The notes beneath the pieces were generated by a model. It made no database searches, was not told the DNA's origin, and was given only the letters and a program-made list of their open reading frames with translations. This document shows, piece by piece, positions 34,681-42,859 of a stretch of 64,000 bases of DNA. The translations under genes and the position numbers were made by a program. Source of the stretch: Desulfobacterales bacterium (GTDB taxonomy: Bacteria > Desulfobacterota > Desulfobulbia > Desulfobulbales > JAGXFP01); assembly GCA_024637225.1 (NCBI GenBank), contig JAGXFP010000074.1, positions 1 to 64,000 of the forward strand, in the 5' to 3' direction. Each line of letters starts with the position of its first letter. Within the stretch, counting starts at the first letter, position 1.

Positions 34681-35718
34681 TTATTTCTTTTCGGCCCTTA
34701 CTGTAACGAATTCCCGTGCTTCCAAGTCATACCTGGCCCGAAACGATGGAATAACGCACTTTAGGCGCTGCAGTAAAGTGGGCCTGCAATTCGTGGGATC
34801 AAGGCCCTGGCGGATCGCTTCGCATGCAGCATTAATATTGCAGTACTGTTCCCTGTAGGGCATGTCGACGAAATTTCGGAAACCCGCGGCTTTAAAACTT
34901 CTCAGCAGAGAAGAACGTGTAAACAACACCAGGTGCCGCGGCGGTTCAAGACCACGCCAGTTTTTTCCGAAACGTCTGCTGCCAAGCGAGTCGATATTCG
35001 GCGTCTCTACCCATAACCACCCTCCCGGTTTCAAAAGTTTATGGCATTCGCGTAACAAGCCTTGAGGATCGTGGATATGTTCAATCACATGGCTCAGGGT
35101 GATTCCATCAAAACTTCCGTATTGACCCTTAAGCGCGTCCGGCAGATCCAAATGCACGACCACCCCCCGTTTGCGTGCAACTTCCACGGCTTTACGGTCG
35201 GTCTCAACCCCCTGCACTTCCCAGCCGGCATTTTTAGCGCGAGCCAAAAAATCACCATTGCCGCAACCGATATCGAGCAACCTGTTTCCCGCTTTCGATA
35301 GAGGGAGATGGCGCATTAAAGCGTCCACCGTTGCCCGTTGACCCGGCAACATGTGAGCCAACCAATACCCCCAGGATAAAGCGGGGAACTCCTTGGTACC
35401 GTATTTCCGATTCCGATAGCCGTTGACCACGGCGCGACGCAATCGCCGGAATGGACTTTTCGCCTTGGAAGATTCTTGGTCATGGGTGTAATAATTGGCA
35501 TAGGCCCTGCCGATCGTCTCCGGAGTCGGGCGGGGATCCAAGTAGGCAGAACCGCATTCACTGCATTTATAAAGTTGCCATTGACCCGGAGCACAAAAAA
35601 AGATCAGATCGGTCAGACCGTCATAGAGCAGATATCTATGATTTGATCCACAAACCGGGCATGCGGAAACCGCTTCCCGATCCTCTACCGGCCATTCGCG
35701 TGAGTTAATTTCAGTCAT
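34681..35718 (-). CDS. Class I SAM methyltransferase with N-terminal zinc ribbon
   Basis: 345 residues. Residues about 18-60 carry two Cys pairs (CPVCGSNH and CSEC), a zinc-ribbon-like start. The SAM site is RLLDIGCGNGDFLARAKNAG near 148, with LSHVIEHIHDP and GGWLWVETPN as later motifs. Such proteins methylate sugars or cap polysaccharide chains. A relative with the same layout is present in the second cluster at 57094, also next to a flippase. Confidence 0.87.
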   Translation of the reverse strand: MTEINSREWPVEDREAVSACPVCGSNHRYLLYDGLTDLIFFCAPGQWQLYKCSECGSAYLDPRPTPETIGRAYANYYTHDQESSKAKSPFRRLRRAVVNGYRNRKYGTKEFPALSWGYWLAHMLPGQRATVDALMRHLPLSKAGNRLLDIGCGNGDFLARAKNAGWEVQGVETDRKAVEVARKRGVVVHLDLPDALKGQYGSFDGITLSHVIEHIHDPQGLLRECHKLLKPGGWLWVETPNIDSLGSRRFGKNWRGLEPPRHLVLFTRSSLLRSFKAAGFRNFVDMPYREQYCNINAACEAIRQGLDPTNCRPTLLQRLKCVIPSFRARYDLEAREFVTVRAEKK

Positions 35719-35754
35719 GGATAATTATATTTTACAGACATCGATTTCCTTAAT

Positions 35755-37242
35755 TTAAGGAGCAGTCACTTGGTTTCGCCGCCGTAAGTGTTTGGTAAGC
35801 GGCCAGAGCAATATCCCTGAAACTACCATTATTACGACCAATAAAATCATTCGCACCAAAAGGGAATCCAACAGCCAGGCGAATAAAAAACCGGCCGATA
35901 TCATCAAAAGCGCGATATGGGTTTGCACTACTACCCGACCAAGGTCGGCTAATTTCAAACGGGCGAATTCATTTAAAACCACGGTGTCCACCACAACCCG
36001 GATAGTCCAGGTTGCCGCGGTCCCGGCAATACCAAATTTGTGGGTTAAAAACCATAATAAAAGCAAATAGGGAACAAGCTCCGCCAAATGGATTTTGGCA
36101 ACAATATCCGGCCTTCCGGCACTTTGCAGAACCGTGAAGGCAGGTAAGGCGAGAACATTTATCATAGTACCCATAGCCAGCCAATGCACCACCGGCGTCG
36201 CGGCAATGCGAAAATCATTTCCCAGCCAGATATCCAAGGCCTCGGGGGCAAATAAAAATATTGCGCCGATGATGGGCAACATCAACAATAGCAGCAATCT
36301 CGCGCTGTGACTGTAAATTGTTGCCAAAACCTCGCGGTCGCCGCTAAAGGCGGTAGACATGGCTGGGAATATCACCCCCATAATGGATTGCGGCAGCAAC
36401 TGAAGACGCGACAGGACCTCATATGGAGTCACATAATAGGTTACAGCCGTCATGCTTAGCACGGCACCTAGAAAAAAACGGTCCAGATAAGTCATCAGGG
36501 GACCGATAATATTGGAAACCGTCAACCATCCGCCAAACCGAAACAACGGGAGCGCATGGATCATTTGCGGCCGAATGGGAGTTCTCAATTCCGGACGAAC
36601 CGATGAGGAAACGCCAAAATAAGCAAACAATGCGACCATCCGGCTGACAAGCAAGGCGGTTGTTGCCCAAACAAGACTTGGAGTAAACTGGAGCGTTAAA
36701 AGCGGTCCGGCGAAAGTCAAAACACCCAAGGGAATACGAATGGAGGTAACAGTTGCAAAGCGTTGATGGGCTTCCAATAAACCCACCAGGGCTGTTGTTG
36801 CAACCACCACCGGTAAGCCTAAAGACAAAATACGGAATGCGGCAATCGCCTCGTTCTGAAATTGGGCTTTTACATTCAGCACATAGTGAACCAAAGGTCC
36901 TGCCAGCACAAAAACCACGACGGCGCCCAATATCCCGAATGCAACCAGAAGGGACAAAGCAGTCCAGATAAGCGGGCCAAGATCGTCGAGACGGCCGCTG
37001 CCAAGGCGCTCGGCTACCAGTTTAGTCAGTGCTCGACCAAGTCCTAGATCAAAGAGACTGAAATAGCCGACGCCCATCCAGATAATAGCAAGAAGACCAA
37101 ATCGTTCCTTGCCCATACCTTCAATAAGCAAGGGGATGGCGATAAGAGCAACCAACATGGGTGCGGCCAGACCGATAAAATTCCACAAGGCGCTGCGCGC
37201 CAGAATCCGCCCCGAGGTAAGACTTTTCGCATCATTAATCAT
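35755..37242 (-). CDS. wzx: Wzx-type polysaccharide flippase
   Basis: 495 residues with 12-14 hydrophobic segments and the MATE/MOP-superfamily start ARSALWNFIGLAAPMLVALI, IPLLIEGMGKERFGLLAI and LGLGRALTKLVAERLG. It moves the undecaprenyl-linked repeat unit to the periplasmic face. It is the first intact gene of the cluster. A matching Wzy polymerase is not seen intact; the decayed DNA upstream may have held one. Confidence 0.9.
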   Translation of the reverse strand: MINDAKSLTSGRILARSALWNFIGLAAPMLVALIAIPLLIEGMGKERFGLLAIIWMGVGYFSLFDLGLGRALTKLVAERLGSGRLDDLGPLIWTALSLLVAFGILGAVVVFVLAGPLVHYVLNVKAQFQNEAIAAFRILSLGLPVVVATTALVGLLEAHQRFATVTSIRIPLGVLTFAGPLLTLQFTPSLVWATTALLVSRMVALFAYFGVSSSVRPELRTPIRPQMIHALPLFRFGGWLTVSNIIGPLMTYLDRFFLGAVLSMTAVTYYVTPYEVLSRLQLLPQSIMGVIFPAMSTAFSGDREVLATIYSHSARLLLLLMLPIIGAIFLFAPEALDIWLGNDFRIAATPVVHWLAMGTMINVLALPAFTVLQSAGRPDIVAKIHLAELVPYLLLLWFLTHKFGIAGTAATWTIRVVVDTVVLNEFARLKLADLGRVVVQTHIALLMISAGFLFAWLLDSLLVRMILLVVIMVVSGILLWPLTKHLRRRNQVTAP

Positions 37243-38320
37243 TGCAGTAAATCTCTTTCGAATCGCGAATCATGTGAACAATTTTTTTTCATCACTATTA
37301 ATTAGGAAATAGTCATATAAATTAGTGCCGGTAGTGGCGAATATAAATCTCCTGGCGCCAAACGGCCAGGACCGGGCGAGACCTGAAACATCCCGGCACA
37401 CGCGTCTTGCTAGTCGCAGTTTGAGTTTCCCGGAGCTGATGAACTTTGAGGTGCAAATGCGCCCGGTACAAACGCGCGCCAACAAAAAACAGGATGACAG
37501 AAGCATAGCTGTAAGCGGCCATTTTGGGGCTAAAACAGGTTGATCAAGCATAGGCCAGCACCGCAACCAAAATCAAGCGGCTCAAGAGGGAAGAGGCTGT
37601 CAGAAAGCCAAATTGGGGTAAAGTTCTTCGAGTTGCAGCTTGGAGCTCACTAACTCAAAGGCGAGCTGGCCCAGCACATGGAAAGACAATATCAATAAAA
37701 ATGCCGCCGATAGTGATCAAGCGGACTAGCAGTAACAGCAATACGGTTGCAGTACTGCAAAACCTATAAAACGGAACGAGCCATTAAGCCAGCGCATGAC
37801 CCGCCAGCCTTTGTCCGAAGCCTTTCAGCCAATATTGCGAAATGCCGAATTCTGCCAAAGGTAGTAAACCGCTCTGACCAGCCTTTTTTAGCTGTCATAA
37901 TTACATAAGGGAAAGAGGCCTGATATCCCCTTGGCAGATTCGGTTCAAATTGGTCCACATATCTAAAAAATACCGCCCCGTCCATGACCCAGCTTTTATC
38001 AAGGTGGCAGGCTGGCCCCTGACATGGCTCTCCCAGTGGAAGAGATCTGTCGGGTTAACTCTTCAGAATTTCACAAGTATTATCGGTCGATCCATCATCC
38101 CGGATGATAAGCTCAACCCGCGGGTAGTCCTGGGCAAGAACGCTGTCGATGGATTCCCGAAAGTAACCAGCGGCATTGAAGACGGGGATTACGATGGAGA
38201 CTAGGGTCTGGTCGTCGGCGGCACTGTTCATATGTTTCTCAAGAGTTATTCTTTAAACTAAAACTTAAAGCTTGAAGCTTCCCCCTTGAAGCTGTCTTTA
38301 CCTTGGCAGTCCTTATACCC
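37243..38320. other. Decayed upstream end of the O-antigen cluster
   Basis: About 1.08 kb without an intact gene. It contains a truncated GT2 start (38055-38231), a 73-codon open stretch at 37764-37985 (minus) without clear similarity, and hydrophobic fragments on the minus strand around 37322-37566 that could be remains of a membrane protein such as a polymerase. The stop-adjacent repeat array of the next gene occupies the last 65 bases. I read it as gene wreckage. Confidence 0.55.
38055..38231 (-). pseudogene. Truncated GT2 glycosyltransferase
   Basis: 58 codons from an ATG at 38231. The peptide has the unmistakable GT2 opening: LVSIVIPVFNAAGYFRESID, then VLAQDYPRVELIIRDDGSTD, and ends at a TAA where about 200 further residues would be expected. 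It lacks the catalytic half. It is probably left over from a glycosyltransferase once belonging to the cluster. Confidence 0.85.
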
Positions 38321-38322
38321 TT
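38258..38322 (-). repeat. TTCAAGG/GGACAG array behind the first beta-barrel gene
   Basis: On the minus strand, from the TAA stop: TAAGGGTATAAGGACTG, AAGGTAAAGACAGC, TTCAAGG, AAGCTTCAAGC and TTTAAG units. The family's order of elements is kept although individual units are degenerate. Confidence 0.7.
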
Positions 38323-38944
38323 AGAAAGAATACCTCATGCCGGCATAGATGTTATGTGATGCATATTCCACTTCCCCGTTTGCAAATTCGGCATTGGTGG
38401 TGGCGAAATAGCGATACTTGCCTTCAAGGGTGATTTCCTCGTTGACGGCGTAGCCAAGTCCGGCGCCGAACTGATAGGCAAAAACAGTGGCGGAATCGTT
38501 ACCCAGGTAAGCGGTATTGTCATCGACATTGATCAATGCTGCGCCCAGACCGGCGCTCAAATACGGGGTCCAAAAGGACCTGTTGGTAAAATCCCAGTAC
38601 CCGTTCACCAGAAAAGCAAGACTGTCGATGTTGTCGTGCAAAGATACATTCCCAACGGTTGTACTGACCTTATCCAATGCATTGTTCTGGTAGGCGATTT
38701 CAGCCTCTATCCTGGGGAAACCATAAAAATCATATCCCAATGCCGCCCCAACCGCAAAACCGGTATCCGCTTCGACTGTAAAATCCGTGGTCGAGGCTTT
38801 CGAGTTAGAGACCTCGGCATCGCTGAAGAGGCCAAGGCCAAAAAAGCTGGCACTTAGATAGGTCTTCTCTTCGGCGCCATAGGCACTGGTTGTGAGAGAA
38901 AGCAGCATGATGCATCCGGAAATAATAAATATATTTCTCTTCAT
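38321..38944 (-). CDS. Outer-membrane beta-barrel protein, copy 1
   Basis: 207 residues from the ATG at 38944, where a signal peptide starts (MKRNIFIISGCIMLLSLTTS, then AYGAEE); an upstream in-frame start at 39004 would bury it. Alternating strands follow and the protein ends in Phe (NIYAGMRYSF), the usual C-terminal signal for barrel assembly. About eight strands, like small OmpW/Opa-type barrels. It is a close paralogue of the next gene. Function unknown; adhesion or small-molecule passage are common for the fold. Confidence 0.85.
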   Translation of the reverse strand: MKRNIFIISGCIMLLSLTTSAYGAEEKTYLSASFFGLGLFSDAEVSNSKASTTDFTVEADTGFAVGAALGYDFYGFPRIEAEIAYQNNALDKVSTTVGNVSLHDNIDSLAFLVNGYWDFTNRSFWTPYLSAGLGAALINVDDNTAYLGNDSATVFAYQFGAGLGYAVNEEITLEGKYRYFATTNAEFANGEVEYASHNIYAGMRYSF

Positions 38945-39189
38945 AATGTCTCCTGTTTTTTTGATCGCCTTGCCAGATATTCTGATGGGATTTTCCTTGA
39001 GCACAGTGCCAAGCTTCCCCTGTAAAAATCAGAGAGTATAGCATGTTACGTCTGGTCAGTCCAGAATAGTGTAGCGGTCTTAGATCAACTCAACTTTCCG
39101 GGTTGTGATATTAGCTTGAAAGCTGCAAGCTGAAAGGTACCAAGTGGCAAACGGGCAAGCCGCAAGTCAAAAGTTAAAATCGCCCCTCG

Positions 39190-39249
39190 TACAGCTATCC
39201 TTCCTTGCCTTAACCTTGAAGCTTGAGGCTTGAAGCTGCTCTTAACCTA
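39190..39249 (-). repeat. TTCAAGG/GGACAG array behind the second beta-barrel gene
   Basis: On the minus strand it begins at the TAG stop: TAGGTTAAGAGCAGC, TTCAAGCC, TCAAGC, TTCAAGG, TTAAGG. Upstream of both barrel genes there is a different shared block (CAAGCTGAAAG ... GTCAAAAGTTAAA at about 39127-39178 and 40016-40050), so the duplication included flanking DNA. Confidence 0.7.
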
Positions 39250-39861
39250 AAAAGAATACCTGACGCCGGCATAGACGTTATGGGTTCGATATTCGGTTTC
39301 TCCGCTATCGAATTCAGGATTGGTGGTGGCAAAATAGCGATACCTGCAGTCAACGGTAATCACTTCGTTGACGGCGTAAGCGATACCGGTGCTGATCTGA
39401 AAGGCAAAAACCGTGGCTGAATCGTCGCCCAGGTAAGCGGTATCGTCATCGACATTGATCATGGCCAGGCCGAGACCGCCACCCAGAAACGGGGTCCACC
39501 GGGAATCGTTTGCAAAATCCCGATAGCCGTTTATCAGGACAGCAAAACTGTCAATATCGTCGGACAAAGCTGCATCGCCACCGGCTGTAGTTGCCTGGTC
39601 CAAGGTATTGTTGTGGTAGACGAATTCACTCTCTATCCTGGTGTTATCAAACTCATAACCCACTGCCGCGCCGAGGCCGTAGCCGGTGTTCGCCTCGATA
39701 TCATAATTAGCGGCGGAGGCGTCCGAGCCGGTGACTTCGGCATCACTGAAGAAGCCAACACCCAGATTAGCGCTTAAATAGAGGGTGTCGGTGGCACTGT
39801 AGGCGCTGGTGGATAGCGAAAGTAGCATGACGCACACGGCAATAGATATCTTTTTCTTCAC
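39247..39861 (-). CDS. Outer-membrane beta-barrel protein, copy 2
   Basis: 204 residues with a signal peptide (MKKKISIAVCVMLLSLSTSA, then YSATD) and C-terminal Phe (HNVYAGVRYSF). It matches copy 1 along its whole length, including VNGYRDFAN, INVDDDTAYLGDDSATVFA and YRYFATTNPEF. Tandem duplication with divergence at surface-loop positions. Role unknown. Confidence 0.85.
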   Translation of the reverse strand: MKKKISIAVCVMLLSLSTSAYSATDTLYLSANLGVGFFSDAEVTGSDASAANYDIEANTGYGLGAAVGYEFDNTRIESEFVYHNNTLDQATTAGGDAALSDDIDSFAVLINGYRDFANDSRWTPFLGGGLGLAMINVDDDTAYLGDDSATVFAFQISTGIAYAVNEVITVDCRYRYFATTNPEFDSGETEYRTHNVYAGVRYSF

Positions 39862-40869
39862 AAAAGTTCTCCCGCTTCTTTCGGCGGCTGGCCGAATATT
39901 TTCAAGGAAATTATCCCTAAACAGAATGGCTTGCCTGCCTTTTCGATTACCGCATCATCACACTTTATTTTTTACAATTTCGCTATAAAATTTTTCTGAT
40001 ACCGCGTGAAGGGGCAAGCTGAAAGCCGCCAGTCAAAAGTCAAAAGTTAAAGTCGTAAACAAAACGGCTCCTCCTATTTCAGGTTGTCCGGCCAGATCGG
40101 ACCGTCTTTCAATTTAACGATATCACCATGAATGCGAACCCTTTTCGCGAGCACGATAATCGGTCTTAGGAGGGATGGGAAAGTCCGAAACCATTCCCGA
40201 AATTTACTTCATCGCTATTCGGAATATAGCTGGAGCCGCTGGCGGGTAGGGGGAACCCTACTTTTAGCTGCCTTGAATGGGGGGTAACCCCTACCGAATA
40301 TCCCGCTTCATGATTTTGTTTTATTTTATGGTTGCGAGGCCGTTTTTTATTGGCTATAAACAATAGTCATTACTGTTTTTCTTACGCAGCCCTGAAGCAT
40401 GCTTTAATGTTCGCTCTCATCCGCTGTTTTCGGGTTTCCTCGCGTTTACTTGCAGTTCAGAATTTTCAATCTCAAGTTTGTTCACACTTTCATATATTCC
40501 ACCGGGTCAAAGTTCCCGTTAGAGGGATCCTGCGCCCGAAAAGAAATTCTAGGCACTTTAACCGGCAGGGAACAGGCAACCGCGTGCCATCCCTTACTCT
40601 TCGCCCCGCCTCGGATGGCCTGGTCTTGCAGGGGTTTTCCCGGCCAAGTTTTATCTTAATGGCGTCGCCATCTCCAGATTTTTGCGAGTTTGTTATATTT
40701 TGCCGAATTGGCAAAAACTGACTTTGTACATCATTGTGAGGAGCGAGGCGACAAGACAATCCAGTAAATAATTCGATGTTTTCGGATTTGTTCGCCAGCC
40801 TCGCAATGAGCTATAGCCGTCACGGATTCAGGAATAATCAAGAGGAGAACCCTTTACCGGGGGGTAATA
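39862..40869. other. Long intergenic region with possible structured RNA and repeats
   Basis: 1.0 kb between divergent genes. Around 40134-40310 there are several nested inverted repeats: GCGAA/TTCGC, GGGAA/TTCCC, GGTAGGGG/CCCCTACC. A short open minus-strand stretch ending at a TAG near 40078 looks protein-like at its end (KLKDGPIWPDNLK) but has no start. A TCATTGTGAGGAG element is at 40730-40810. Open frames on the plus strand at 40332-40721 do not look like protein. The wecA-like gene's ribosome binding site (GGGGGG-rich, 40859-40865) closes the region. Confidence 0.45.
40730..40810. repeat. TCATTGCGAGGAG element, degenerate copy
   Basis: TCATTGTGAGGAGCGAGGCG, ACAATCCAG and a terminal GCCTCGCAATGAG reproduce the inverted layout of 25954-26040 with several changes. 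Confidence 0.65.
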
Positions 40870-42402
40870 ATGGAAAATCTGTCTGTTCAAGCGGTTTTAA
40901 CTTTTCTTCTGGCTCTGCTCCTGACCGGTCTGGCCCTGCCCAAGCTGGTCAGGATTGCCGGGCGCGTCGGCCTGGTTGACCTCCCCTGCCGGAGAAAAAT
41001 CCATACAACCCCCAAACCCCTGATCGGCGGAGTGGCGATTTTGACCGGGGTGCTGTTCAGCAGCTTGGTGTTCATCCCCTTTACCAATCTCAGGGGCTAT
41101 TTCCTCGGCCTTGCCATTTTACTGATAGTCGGCTTCCTCGATGATTTCCGGGAACTCAATCACCGCTTGAAGTTCGTTGCCCAGTTCCTGGCCGTAGGCA
41201 CGATTATTTTCTGGAGTGGAGCCAGGCTCGAGACTTTCGGGGAGATCCTGCCCGGCCTCCAGGTCCATCTCGGCTACCTGGCCATGCCGATAACATTTCT
41301 GGCCGGGATCGGGGTAATCAACGCGTTAAACATGGCTGACGGCCTTGATGGCCTGGCCGGCGGTCTGGCCCTCGCCGCTTTTGCTTCATTTTCGTATCTC
41401 GCCCACCTGAACGGCCAGCCCAACCTGATGCTGCTCAGTCTTGCCTTCTGCGGCGCCCTGATCGTTTTCCTGAGGTACAACTGGCATCCTGCCTCGCTCT
41501 TCATGGGCGACGCCGGCAGCCTCACCCTCGGCTTCTCCCTGGTCTTCCTCGGCATTGTTCTTTCGCAATCGGGCCGGGGTCTGGTGCCTCCCGTCACCGT
41601 TTTGCTGATTATGGCGGTACCGGTGACTGATACCCTGACGGTGATGACCAAGAGGATGACCAGACAGAAAAGTCCCTTCCATGCAGACAAGACCCATTTC
41701 CACCACCTGCTCCTTCGCTTCGGCTTCACCAAAAGGCATTCGGCCTATACGATTATCACCATCTCCCTGTTCCTTTCGATCATCGGGTTGGCCGGGGCGG
41801 TTCTGCGAATCCCCCATTACTACATGATGGTGGTCTTCCTTGCTTACGCGGCGCTCTACACCCTCTTCGTTTTCCGGGCCACGGCGATACTCAGGGTCAA
41901 ACTCAGGATAACCAACGGCAAGAGTCATTTTTCCGGTGGAGTCGCCCTGGGCCTTGCCAAGCTGATGGAAGGCGCCGAAAGGCTGGTGAAAATACGGTGG
42001 GAAGGCTATCATTTCAGTGTCGCCACCCCGATGCCGTGTTTGTTGATCAGGGGAAACGAGCGTTATGCCGGAATCATCCGGAGCATCAGCACCAGGGGCT
42101 TCGCCGCGACCACCACCGAACGGTTGCCCGTCGGGGAAGTGGTGAAAGCAGGATTGTGCCTGCTTGACGAAAAAAAGCACGGCAAGGCAGGAAAGGTTAA
42201 TCTGCGCATCCCGGCCATGGTCTCCGGAATCAGGGAAAAAGTTGACACCATTGAATACGACTTTCGCTTCGTGAAGAAAAAAAGAAGCGATTCCAGGGAG
42301 CTCGCCAATTTTCTGTGCCTGGACCATAACCTGACCGGCAACTTTCGCCGTCCCTTCCCGGTCCGCGCCACTACAAGCGAGAAACATATAATTACCGGGT
42401 AA
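40870..42402 (+). CDS. WecA-like lipid-carrier sugar-1-phosphate transferase with C-terminal PilZ-like domain
   Basis: 510 residues. About 1-340 is a polytopic GT of the WecA/TagO/MraY family with all hallmarks: LPCRRKIHTTPKPLIGG, LIVGFLDDFRELN, VINALNMADGLDGLAGG, FMGDAGSLTLGFSL and FHADKTHFHHLLLRFG. It transfers HexNAc-1-phosphate to undecaprenyl phosphate. Residues about 375-480 form a soluble tail resembling PilZ: RWEGYHFSVATPMPCLL, then GIIRSISTRGFAATT and LPVGEVVKAGLCLL; the RxxxR motif is not clear, so c-di-GMP binding is uncertain. Ordinary WecA ends near 350. It stands alone and precedes a 40-base palindrome. Confidence 0.88.
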   Translation: MENLSVQAVLTFLLALLLTGLALPKLVRIAGRVGLVDLPCRRKIHTTPKPLIGGVAILTGVLFSSLVFIPFTNLRGYFLGLAILLIVGFLDDFRELNHRLKFVAQFLAVGTIIFWSGARLETFGEILPGLQVHLGYLAMPITFLAGIGVINALNMADGLDGLAGGLALAAFASFSYLAHLNGQPNLMLLSLAFCGALIVFLRYNWHPASLFMGDAGSLTLGFSLVFLGIVLSQSGRGLVPPVTVLLIMAVPVTDTLTVMTKRMTRQKSPFHADKTHFHHLLLRFGFTKRHSAYTIITISLFLSIIGLAGAVLRIPHYYMMVVFLAYAALYTLFVFRATAILRVKLRITNGKSHFSGGVALGLAKLMEGAERLVKIRWEGYHFSVATPMPCLLIRGNERYAGIIRSISTRGFAATTTERLPVGEVVKAGLCLLDEKKHGKAGKVNLRIPAMVSGIREKVDTIEYDFRFVKKKRSDSRELANFLCLDHNLTGNFRRPFPVRATTSEKHIITG

Positions 42403-42406
42403 AAAA

Positions 42407-42446
42407 CCTTAATCCGTGAGCGTTCTCGAACGCTCACGGATTAAGG
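42407..42446 (+). terminator. 40-base near-perfect palindrome behind the WecA-like gene
   Basis: Arms CCTTAATCCGTGAGCGTTC (42407-42425) and its exact reverse complement (42428-42446) with a two-base loop. It begins five bases after the stop. No T-run follows, so it may be a repeat or an mRNA 3'-end stabiliser rather than a classical terminator. Half-copies occur at about 22972-22988 (behind the WbpM-like gene) and near 50688-50703. Confidence 0.6.
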
Positions 42447-42481
42447 ATAATCCAAGAGAAAAGCTTTAAAACCGGTCATTC

Positions 42482-42512
42482 CGGCTTTTGGCTTCTGGCT
42501 CCCGGCTTCTCT
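42482..42512. repeat. GGAGCC-type short tandem repeat, inverse orientation
   Basis: CCGGCTTTTGGCTTCTGGCTC and CCGGCTTCTC are the reverse complement of the units at 15845-15880. Confidence 0.55.
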
Positions 42513-42664
42513 AAATCCGGCCCCCTCTTCAAGCCATTCCCATCCCTCACAAGATCCCGCCTGTAATTTCCCCCGATTTTAAAGGGAAAAGCCGATTGAC
42601 AAGCGGTTCGTGCCTGCCTATATTTTTGAACTTGCGCCCAACATTTAATAAAGTGGCTCTGTAT

Positions 42665-42823
42665 GAAACTCAGCTTCAACTTCTGAATTCCCGCTAAAAA
42701 CGTGCGGGAATGACGGCCCCGGCGTATTGAATGTCATTTCTGCAAGTTGTAAGCCGGAATCCAGTACCCATCAACGGAGCACCGGAAAAAACCGGATTTT
42801 TAGCTGAGTCTGATTCATTGCCA
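42665..42823. repeat. Dispersed element of about 155 bp, copy 2 (inverted)
   Basis: Reverse complement of 24870-25028 with few differences: CTCAGCTTCAACTTCTG at one end and AGTCTGATTCATTGCC at the other, with the two internal hairpins kept. It lies directly upstream of cooC. Confidence 0.85.
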
Positions 42824-42859
42824 TTTTAATTATTAATTTTCATACAAGAGGAACCCCGG

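Noticed and set aside
37764-37985. 73-codon frame on the minus strand as a separate gene
   Set aside because: No family features; lies in decayed DNA between a GT2 stub and the flippase gene, so I treat it as part of that wreckage.
40134-40310. c-di-GMP-I riboswitch, considered because of GGTAGGGGTTACC and nearby PilZ proteins
   Set aside because: The conserved GGGCAAACC and GACGCAAAGCC elements of that class are absent on both strands.
40332-40721. 129-codon frame on the plus strand
   Set aside because: Composition does not look like protein, no ribosome binding site, and it lies in a repeat-rich region.
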